64,000 bases of DNA from Echria macrotheca (Eukaryota; Ascomycota; Sordariomycetes; Sordariales; Schizotheciaceae). Below the pieces are notes generated by a model. The model saw only the letters and a program-made list of their open reading frames with translations, did no database searches and had not been told where the DNA came from. Location: contig MU839839.1 in NCBI GenBank assembly GCA_030411725.1, positions 124,001 through 188,000 on the forward strand, written 5' to 3'. Position numbers and translations under genes: made by a program. Numbering within the stretch: position 1 is the first letter of the stretch; each line of letters begins with the position of its first letter. Of this stretch, positions 57,313 to 64,000 are shown in pieces.

Positions 57313-57708
57313 CTTCCTGCTGCTGCTGGGTTGTTCCGGCTTCTTCACGCGTCAGAATACTCACTCTTTTTTGCTTTTCATCCAAAGTAAAAAATATTTT
57401 TTCTGACGCCAACCCTCTGCTGCGTGGGGAGTCAGAATACGGACTACTTACTGCATGACGGTCCGGTACGGTACGGACTACGGAGGACGGAGGACGGATT
57501 ATACGAATGGGAATGGGAATGTTGAATATAAGAAAGAGTCCTCAAAAAAGAAAGGGGACTGTCCGAGTGAGTGAGCGTATGTGTTTACCTAGTAAAAATT
57601 TGTTGGTAGAACAAGTGAAGGGGGAACCGACATCCTCCCGAGTCCAGAGTTCCAGAATCACCCACCCACTCACCCAATACAGTGCTTCAACTTATATACC
57701 CCAGACCA

Positions 57709-58042
57709 GTTAAATTAACTATATACTCCATTAAATCAACAAACTCTTGGTAATCATTTGGGAAGAAGGGCTCTGCCATTAAATATGTTGCAGGTAAAGG
57801 GTCTGACACCAGACCAGGCTTTTGGAAAATGCAACGAGAGGATAGCTGTGGCTTGATACTCCTGATAAAACTTCCTAAAGGGCGATTCGTAAAAGAAATA
57901 ATACCCAAAACTTTGCTTAGGGAGGCATAATAATAGTAGTCTTAAAAGCCCTTTGGTAAGCTGCAGTGTCGACAAAAGCTTCATCCAAAAGGCCAGAGTC
58001 CGTCGATCTAGCAAAGGGACACACACACAGTCGATCTAACCG
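57709..58042 (-). mobile_element. MITE-like inverted-repeat element, copy 2 (longer, one mutated end)
   Basis: The end at 58042 carries the intact terminal repeat (on the minus strand CGGTTAGATCGACTGTGT, then a few extra GT units). The other end at 57709 is the same repeat after about 11 transitions (CAGTTAAATTAACTATAT). The 334-bp element aligns with copy 1 in opposite orientation and keeps about 60 bp that copy 1 lacks (around 57940-58005). The flank CTAACCG/CGGTTAG boundary is shared by three of the four ends, which defines the element limits. A 90-codon frame on the minus strand has no recognisable domain. Confidence 0.82.
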
Positions 58043-58363
58043 CCCCGATATACTCTGGTATCTTGGTTACGTAATTACACAGGACCTCTTATTTGCCTCT
58101 CTACCTGGCCCAAGGACACAAACATCCCATACCATATCATATGTACGTACCTGGAACTCCCACGGCACATTTGTTTATGACATGACACAGCCAGAGGTAG
58201 ACATGATCCGCCCCTTTACAGATAAACCAACAACACAAGACTTGGCCCATCATTTATTGTTACGCTCCATCTCTCCTCTCATAGATCATGTTATCATCTC
58301 ATCATCAATCCTGGAGATAAAGCACAGACCGACCGACCGACTTGACGAAGAAAATACTGCCCA

Positions 58364-59887
58364 TCAACCACCAGCCCGCCCCTTCCGACACTCGGGACAA
58401 TACCACTTGCCGTTGGGCTCGCTCCGCAGCCCGACACAGCTCCAGTGGAACCACTCGTAGGGGCAGTCATCGTTGTCGCACGCGACCATATCGCCGAAGC
58501 TCACGTTCTGGCACAGGCAGTACTTCTTGTCGTCGCCGGCCTCCTCGTCGTCCTCGATCTCCATCGCGTCTTCTTCTTCGTCCTCGTCGTCGTCGTCCAC
58601 CTCGTGGCTGCGGTGGCTGCGCGGGCCGGATGCCGAAGAATTTCCTGGGGGCCCACCGTTACTAGTAGGATGGTGGCTTGTTCGGGGGCCGGATGCGCTG
58701 TTGGGACCGCTGACTGTATTGGAGGAGGAAGGACCGCCGGTGGCGTCCTTGTTGGCGGAGGCGTTGTTTTGGCTTGATGAGGCCTGGTTGGAGCCGGTCC
58801 GTGACAGGGCCGGGGTGCCGCGGCCGCCGGTGCGGGCGTCGCTCTCGTCGGCGCTGCCGCTATCGGCGTCGGAGAGCTCGCTCTCGGCTGTGGAGGACGG
58901 GCTGTTCTTGGCGGCACGCTTGACGCGCGACAGGCCGGACTTGTTAGCTCCGCCCGTCGCCGCCGGGGTGCCCTTCTTGCGGCCCGCCGTGCTGGACGGC
59001 GTCCCTGCCTTGCGGCCGGCTCCTCCACTTGTCCCCTTTGTGCTGGCCCTCGGACCGGCGCTGCCCGCTCGCTGGATGCCATTAGCTGTCTGCTGCCCCT
59101 TGGGTGTTCCCGGGCCGAGCGAGGAGTGTCGAGCCAGTCCGCTCGACGTCGTGGGTAGGTTTCCGAGCGCCGTGTTCAAGCGCGGCCCACGTTTCGGGAC
59201 TCCGCTGCCAGGCCCGGCCGAGCTCTCCCGTGCCTGGCGGCTGTTCATGATCATGCTCGCGGCCGGCGTGGCGGGTGCCGACGCCGAGGCGTGCTGCTGT
59301 GATGCGTTTCGTATTTGGAGGTTGGCCGCTCGCGCCGACGGCTGCGGGCCGTTGTTCGCTCCGGCAACGAGAGCAGCAGTAACGGGATTCGTGGCGCTAA
59401 GCGGTCGGACCGAGGGCGCGGTGAGATTCGCAGGACTCGGGCGCAGCAGGGACGGGAGCTCGTCGGGGTCCGTGAAGCCCGGTTCATTACGGTCGTAGAG
59501 TAGCTTGATCTGCATGTCGAGGTGGCGGATGTGCTTGTCCGTAGTCTGCTGCAGCTTCTGGCTCAGATTAATCTTCTCCTGGGCCAGCTTCTCGGCCTCG
59601 ACAAAGTTCTTGCGGATGACTGCGCGGTATTCCTCCTCCTTCGGGTTCTTCTGGTGGCTGCCGTTGGCCTTGATGAACTTTTGTATCCGTCCATCCTTCT
59701 CGTCGATCTCGCGCATCAGCTTGTCGTAGATGCGGTCCTTCTCGGCGATCTCGTCCTGCAGGAAGCGAATCTCCTCGGGCAGGTTCTGGGTCCGGTTGAT
59801 CCATTCGTCCAGGATCAGGGCCGGGTCCATGGCTTCGACGGGCGGCATCTTGCGGACGAAGTCGATCGAGAGATCGTCTCTAGGCAT
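58364..59887 (-). CDS. ING family protein with PHD finger
   Basis: One uninterrupted exon of 507 aa from MPRDDLSIDFVRKMPPVEAM. Residues about 15-110 form the ING helical domain (ILDEWINRTQNLPEEIRFLQ, then YDKLMREIDEKDGRIQKFIK). The middle 340 residues are Ser/Ala/Gly-rich and disordered, followed by an acidic run. The C-terminus (about 455-503) is a PHD finger with CLCQNVSFGDMVACDNDDC, EWFHWSCVGL and WYCPECRKG; the Tyr and Trp of the aromatic cage that reads H3K4me3 are visible. ING proteins are subunits of acetyltransferase or deacetylase complexes; the N-terminus suggests the Yng2/NuA4-type branch, but I cannot separate it firmly from the Pho23/Rpd3 branch. An upstream in-frame Met at 59947 is less likely, as its 20-residue extension does not look conserved. 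Divergent from HOS2. Confidence 0.92.
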   Translation of the reverse strand: MPRDDLSIDFVRKMPPVEAMDPALILDEWINRTQNLPEEIRFLQDEIAEKDRIYDKLMREIDEKDGRIQKFIKANGSHQKNPKEEEYRAVIRKNFVEAEKLAQEKINLSQKLQQTTDKHIRHLDMQIKLLYDRNEPGFTDPDELPSLLRPSPANLTAPSVRPLSATNPVTAALVAGANNGPQPSARAANLQIRNASQQHASASAPATPAASMIMNSRQARESSAGPGSGVPKRGPRLNTALGNLPTTSSGLARHSSLGPGTPKGQQTANGIQRAGSAGPRASTKGTSGGAGRKAGTPSSTAGRKKGTPAATGGANKSGLSRVKRAAKNSPSSTAESELSDADSGSADESDARTGGRGTPALSRTGSNQASSSQNNASANKDATGGPSSSNTVSGPNSASGPRTSHHPTSNGGPPGNSSASGPRSHRSHEVDDDDEDEEEDAMEIEDDEEAGDDKKYCLCQNVSFGDMVACDNDDCPYEWFHWSCVGLRSEPNGKWYCPECRKGRAGG

Positions 59888-60856
59888 TGTGTCGTTAACA
59901 CCAGCGCGGCCCGGCGCTCTCAAGACGAGGCGCGCCTGGCAAGCCAAAATCTCTCAAGACAAAGGTCAAGGATAAACTTTTGAGTTGCTTGGGGCGGGAT
60001 GCTACCCCACCACCACCACCGGCCGAACTCGACGCCCCCTCGACTCGACTCGAGCCGATGCGTCGCGCAGAGGTCTAACCAGAAGAGTGTGTGTCTTGTG
60101 TATGCAGGGAGATGATAGAAGCAGAAACGTGGCAATAGGAGCGATGCCAGGAGAGAGAAAGTGGATTGAAGTAGAGCTCGGATGACGCAGCGCCCTGAGC
60201 GAGTCGCCTCGGCCAGCTAAAAAGAGGACCGGGGATGCAAGTAAGTTTGCTTGCTCACCTCTGGTAACACAAAACCAGATCCGGAGAAGAAACCAGGGGA
60301 AATATTTTCCAATCCCTGCTGTTCAGGGAGGATGCGCTTCGCTTCGCGGGGGGGAGTAGGGTCTCTGTGCGGCTTGTCGCGACGCGTTTGTGCAAGTTCC
60401 CAGAGGGGGGCCCTCTTCTCAGAATTCCAGGTTCTCAGCCTCCCCAATTAAAAAAGAGACGGCGTCGTGTAACCAAGGCCGCCGCCGTTGTGTGGCGGCA
60501 CTGGCGGGCAGCCGGGGGCATGTGAGACGGCACTGCTAGCCCGGGTTAGGCTTAGCTTGACCACACGGGATGGTGGGTTGGTTGCCACTGGCCAGGGTCC
60601 AGATTCGAGATTCGAGAACCAGCCTCTTGCACAACTTCAACCTCGCATCTCAACATCCAGAAAACAACACCAGAAAAGCATCAACAGATTCCCTCGCTTT
60701 CTTGGGAGATCTTGAATGTTCATCAAACAATAGTCCAGAAGATACCGAATTTGAGACCACCTGGACAAGCGTTGGGGCACTGCTTCAAGACAAGTCGACG
60801 TCGAGACAAGGTACCCTCCAAGTGACAGCAGGCTTGCCCTGCCCCAAGTGGTGCAC
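59888..60856. other. Shared divergent promoter region, ING / HOS2
   Basis: 969 bp separating two head-to-head chromatin genes. It must contain both promoters and leaders. No TATA box is evident, as is usual for fungal housekeeping genes. Frames up to 129 codons lack content; the one running into the HOS2 start from the other frame is a shadow. Confidence 0.65.
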
Positions 60857-62350
60857 ATGGACATCGACGCCTACCGCTACCGCCCGCCAAAGCCAAACTA
60901 CCTCCCCCACAATGTCGAGGTCGACGAGCCCATCGTCGAGGAGCTGCCCATCGCAGTGACCCCGGCCACGGAGCTCGAGAACGCCGCCTTCTTCCACAAG
61001 ATGAAGCGCGCCGCCCAGGAGTACAACATCGTCCGCCCCAAGGGCTACACCGTCTCGTACCACGCCAACCCGGAGATGGAGAAGCACCACTTTGGCCAGA
61101 CGCACCCCATGAAGCCCTGGCGGCTGACGCTGACCAAGAGCCTGGTGTCGGCCTACGGTATGCCCTTCGCCATGGACAACTACAACACTCGCGCCGCCAC
61201 GTATGAGGAGCTCAACGCCTTCCACGCCAGCGACTACCTCGACTACCTCGCCACGGCCCCGCCCGAGGACACGCCGCGCGACTACGAGGGCAACAATCCC
61301 AGCGACCCCAAGTTCAACCTGGGCGGTAGCGACTGTCCGTTGTTCCACGGCCTCTATGATTATTGCTCCATGTCGGCGGGCACCTCAATCGACGCGGCCC
61401 GCAAGATTTGCTGCCAGCAGTCCGACATCGCCATCGCCTGGGGCGGCGGCCTGCACCACGCCAAGCGGCGCGAGGCTTCCGGCTTCTGTTATATCAACGA
61501 CATCGTCCTGGGCATCCTGCAGCTGCTACGCTGCTACCCGCGCGTGCTGTACATCGACATCGACGTGCACCACGGAGACGGCGTCGAAGAAGCCTTCAAA
61601 TCGACGGACCGCGTCATGACCGTGTCCTTCCACAAGTACCAGCCCGACTACTTCTTTCCCGGAACCGGCGCGCTCGACGACAACGGACCCAAGGACGAAC
61701 AAAACCCGGGGGCCCACCACGCCATCAACGTCCCGCTCAACGACGGCATCACCGACGAGCAGTACGCCATGCTCTTCGAGAGCATCATCGGCAAGATCAA
61801 CGAGACGTACCGCCCCTCGGTCATCGCGCTGCAGTGCGGCGCCGACTCGCTCGCCGGCGACCGCCTGGGGAGATTCAACCTCCGCGTCCAGGGCCACGGC
61901 GCCTGCGTGGCCTACTGCAAATCCCTCGGCCTGCCCATGATCATCTTCGGCGGCGGCGGCTACACCCCGCGCAACGTGGCGCGCGCCTGGGCCTACGAGA
62001 CGTCCATCGCCATTGCGTCCCAGAACAAGATCCCCGACATCATCCCGCTGCACGCGCCCTGGCGCGAGCACTTCATCCACGAGACGCTCTTCCCCACGCT
62101 CGAGCAGATCTTTGGCGAGCCGAGGGCGAACCGGAACACGCAGAAGCGGCTGAACGAGATCATCATGCACGTGCACGAGCAGCTGCGGTTCGTCGGCCAC
62201 GCGCCGAGCGTGCAGAGCCGCGTTATCCCGCCTGATCTGCTCGGTATACGGCAGGATGTCGAGGATCGGCTGAAGGAGGAGAGCGATGAGCGGGATGAGG
62301 GGTTGAGGAGGGCGAGGGAGGAGGGGGTCGGGCAGGCTGGGGAGATGTGA
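60857..62350 (+). CDS. Class I histone deacetylase, HOS2 type
   Basis: One exon, 497 aa, from MDIDAYRYRPPKPNYLPHN. The HDAC domain (about 55-370) starts with GYTVSYHANPEMEKHHFGQT and HPMKPWRLTLTKSLV. Catalytic features are the double His in WGGGLHHAKRREASGFCYIN, zinc ligands in YIDIDVHHGDGVEEAF and QCGADSLAGDRLGRFNL, and the C-terminal GGGGYTPRNVARAW. The NPEMEKHHFGQ...WRLTLTK version distinguishes HOS2 (Set3 complex) from RPD3, whose motif is NPHRIRMT-like; this assignment rests on remembered family patterns. The substrate is acetyl-lysine on histones H3/H4; Hos2 acts in the coding regions of active genes. The 55-residue N-terminal extension (YLPHNVEVDEPIVEELPIAV) is typical of filamentous HosA proteins. 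The ATG at 60857 is the first true ATG in frame. Confidence 0.93.
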   Translation: MDIDAYRYRPPKPNYLPHNVEVDEPIVEELPIAVTPATELENAAFFHKMKRAAQEYNIVRPKGYTVSYHANPEMEKHHFGQTHPMKPWRLTLTKSLVSAYGMPFAMDNYNTRAATYEELNAFHASDYLDYLATAPPEDTPRDYEGNNPSDPKFNLGGSDCPLFHGLYDYCSMSAGTSIDAARKICCQQSDIAIAWGGGLHHAKRREASGFCYINDIVLGILQLLRCYPRVLYIDIDVHHGDGVEEAFKSTDRVMTVSFHKYQPDYFFPGTGALDDNGPKDEQNPGAHHAINVPLNDGITDEQYAMLFESIIGKINETYRPSVIALQCGADSLAGDRLGRFNLRVQGHGACVAYCKSLGLPMIIFGGGGYTPRNVARAWAYETSIAIASQNKIPDIIPLHAPWREHFIHETLFPTLEQIFGEPRANRNTQKRLNEIIMHVHEQLRFVGHAPSVQSRVIPPDLLGIRQDVEDRLKEESDERDEGLRRAREEGVGQAGEM

Positions 62351-63203
62351 TTTTTTCTTCTGGTTTTTTTTTTAACTCTCTGCTTGGCCTTGGTTAGGGT
62401 ATATATGGTTACGGTTCTCGGCATGGGATTGGGAGGTAAGGGGGGCAAGGGGGGCAAGGGGGGGCTAGGGGTGGTTATCACCAGTGGTATAGGCAAGATG
62501 ACAAAAGTATTTTGTTCGTTAATCGGTGGACGATGGAGGGGGTTTGTATTACGTCTCTATGATACCAAGCGGGATCGGACGAGTGGGCGTTGCGAGTCAA
62601 TATCAGATATCAAAATATATACTTGTAAATATCCTGATACGGCGTGGCCATCCGGGTTGGGTTTCCTTGACCGTGTTTTCCCAGTTCCAAACACTTGCCT
62701 GCTATTTCTTGACATAAACTCAGCATATGGACTCATGCTTTGGCCCTCGAAAGCCTCTTTTCTACTAGCCAACGCATAGAAGATATTTGGGCCAAAAGCC
62801 ACAAACATGACAAGCACGAGGTGAGAGAAAAATGTAATCACACAATTACAACGTTTATTTCATCATCCATAGCAGGGCGAGCCAGCCACACAAAGTGACA
62901 AACCTAGGCAACTGCCACGATTTCACCCTGCCGCAGCACAACAATTAAATGTAGGTTCAGACCGTACGAAGCCCTTCCAGTTGATTCCCGTTCTAGCATC
63001 TCGCATCCCGGCGTCCTCACACCGTGCCTTAACCTTCTTTTTTTGTCTTGAAAAACGCAAACCCGCAATGCTACTTATCATAACCCTATCCCACCAATTC
63101 CACTTCCGGTCACAAACATGTCCAAGGGAAAAGATAGGTGACCAAGACGGTAGACAACGTAGGTAAAGTAAAACGCCTACTTCTGCTGCTAAAGACAGAA
63201 TGC
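62351..63203. other. Convergent intergenic region, HOS2 / UGPase
   Basis: Two converging 3' UTRs. A G-rich tandem repeat lies at 62431-62475 (listed separately); the right part is A/T-richer. No gene is seen. Confidence 0.65.
62431..62475 (+). repeat. G-rich tandem repeat, G-quadruplex-like
   Basis: Three units of GGGGGGCAA/CTA spacing give at least four runs of four or more G within about 45 bases, 80-125 bases past the HOS2 stop codon on the sense strand. It fits the G4 consensus in the RNA 3' UTR. Confidence 0.8.
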
Positions 63204-64000
63204 TTAATGCTCCAGAAGGCGCAAGCTACCCTGGACAACGACATTCTCGAGAATCGATCCAGGCGGGATGTCAATGGTCTGGCCCTCGGTCGCTACGATG
63301 ATAACCGTGCCCTTGAGAGTGACACCCCGACCAAGATTGACCGCACCCGTAATGGTGAGATGATCAAGCTCAATGATCTTGGGAATCGACGGGATGCGCT
63401 TCTGGAAGTCCGAGACCTTCTTAAAGTCGTTACCCAGCTTGATCAGCGGAGCATCACCAAAGCGCGCAGAGCTCATCTGGAGCTGGCCATGCTTGACGGT
63501 ATAGAGATCCGACTTGACCAGCATCAGATCCGAGCACGTCTTGACGGGCAAGAAGCGGCGACGCGGGACGTTGACACCGTGCGCATTCTTGAAGTGCTTG
63601 ATGGCAGCTCCCACGGCCGTCTCCAGCTGCAGAATGCTAACATCCGACTCGCCCTTCTTGTCGCCAGGGATGGTCTTGCCGTTGGGAATAATCTCCATCT
63701 CGAGCTCGTCGTTCTCTACAACACGCTTGATGGCCTTGCAGTTCATCCAAATGTTGTTCGTGTTGAAGTAGCGGAACTTCTTGATCGACTTGAACTCGTT
63801 GACATGCTCCTTGGGGACCTGGGCAATTTCCAGGAGACGGACGCTGCCCTCGTAGTCGATGATGGTACCACCTTTGACGTCGGCCTTGGTCTTGTTGGTC
63901 AGCTCCATGATGTACTCGGCCTCGCTCTCCACCATGTGCTGGAGGATGCGGAGATCCACGACAGCGCCGAGGTTGTCGGCATTGGAAAGGAAGATGATCT
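63204..64000 (-). CDS. UTP-glucose-1-phosphate uridylyltransferase, C-terminal part
   Basis: The frame is open to the right window edge (reading IIFLSNADNLGAVVDLRILQ from the edge), so the 5' part of the gene lies outside; about 264 C-terminal codons are visible. NADNLGA is the UGPase signature around the UDP-glucose site, followed by EAEYIMELTNKTKADVKGGT, NTNNIWMNCKAIKRVVE and VPRRRFLPVKTCSDLMLVKS. The end forms the left-handed beta-helix (LDHLTITGAVNLGRGVTLKG) that mediates octamer formation in yeast Ugp1. The enzyme makes UDP-glucose from UTP and glucose-1-phosphate in the cytosol for glucan wall, glycogen and trehalose synthesis. No intron is seen in this part. Confidence 0.95.
   Translation of the reverse strand, partial: IIFLSNADNLGAVVDLRILQHMVESEAEYIMELTNKTKADVKGGTIIDYEGSVRLLEIAQVPKEHVNEFKSIKKFRYFNTNNIWMNCKAIKRVVENDELEMEIIPNGKTIPGDKKGESDVSILQLETAVGAAIKHFKNAHGVNVPRRRFLPVKTCSDLMLVKSDLYTVKHGQLQMSSARFGDAPLIKLGNDFKKVSDFQKRIPSIPKIIELDHLTITGAVNLGRGVTLKGTVIIVATEGQTIDIPPGSILENVVVQGSLRLLEH

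Larger units (their letters stand above)
56993..58363. other. Convergent intergenic region with a MITE-like element
   Basis: Holds the 3' UTRs of the WW/PhoD and ING genes, a GGCT microsatellite, a stretch of ACGG-rich near-palindromic sequence at about 57455-57500, and the second MITE-like copy (57709-58042). No gene is seen; frames inside the element are relics or chance. Confidence 0.65.

Noticed and set aside
57455..57500. ACGG-rich near-palindrome as a regulatory site or origin
   Set aside because: Similar CCGTACGG-type strings are common low-information sequence in such genomes; nothing here ties it to a function.
57754..58026. 90-codon frame within MITE copy 2 as a transposase remnant
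   Set aside because: No DDE or DNA-binding motif, and copy 1 has no matching open frame.

Overview
The window is nuclear DNA of a filamentous ascomycete (Pezizomycotina, most likely Sordariomycetes). I infer this from many short spliceosomal introns (46-132 nt, a large group at 46-52 nt) with RCTRAC-type branch sites, and from typical gene families: a long-linker polo kinase, a HAP3 with the filamentous-fungal QDRWLPIAN core, a WSC-glyoxal oxidase, an Flc/TRP-ML protein and a HOS2 deacetylase. There are no prokaryotic features, no biosynthetic gene cluster and no large intact transposon. Exon structures below were read by eye from frame continuity and splice signals, without transcript data or searches.

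Layout: 1-1625 no gene; 1626-2198 (-) four-helix membrane protein (DUF7727-like); 2199-7078 a long gene-free tract; 7079-8339 (-) unrecognised multi-exon gene with uncertain 5' end; 8383-9095 (-) OPA3-like protein; 9928-13100 (+) polo-like kinase; 13101-17051 gene-free; 17052-20506 (+) secreted copper radical oxidase with five WSC domains; 21607-22819 (-) bZIP regulator; about 23200-23544 (-) possible small gene; 24579-27045 (-) Flc/TRP-ML channel-like protein; 29985-33470 (-) intronless C2H2 zinc-finger protein; 36864-36984 (+) tRNA-Leu(CAA) with an intron; 37933-38428 (+) TMEM14; 38842-39157 (-) CMC2; 39432-40037 (+) prefoldin subunit 2; 43061-44082 (+) HAP3/NF-YB; 45074-47368 (+) RRN3; 48358-50116 (-) Fmp42-like MFS transporter; 53120-56992 (+) WW/PhoD-like protein; 58364-59887 (-) ING/PHD protein; 60857-62350 (+) HOS2-type histone deacetylase; 63204 to the right edge (-) UDP-glucose pyrophosphorylase, cut by the window.

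Most genes are housekeeping: cell cycle (polo), Pol I initiation (RRN3), CCAAT binding (HAP3), chromatin (ING next to HOS2, head to head), protein folding (prefoldin), mitochondria (CMC2, OPA3-like, TMEM14) and wall or sugar-nucleotide metabolism (UGPase, WSC-GLOX, Flc). They form no obvious single pathway.

The most notable non-genic signal is a pair of related, inverted, MITE-like elements with the same terminal inverted repeat, at 50950-51213 and 57709-58042. One terminus of the second copy differs from the first copy by transitions only, which resembles repeat-induced point mutation. Other leads are an alternative N-terminal reading frame inside the first HAP3 intron, a probable GC-AG intron directly after the TMEM14 start codon, a raised share of AAG 3' splice sites, and a G-quadruplex-like repeat just downstream of HOS2. 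I found no clearly new multi-gene system.
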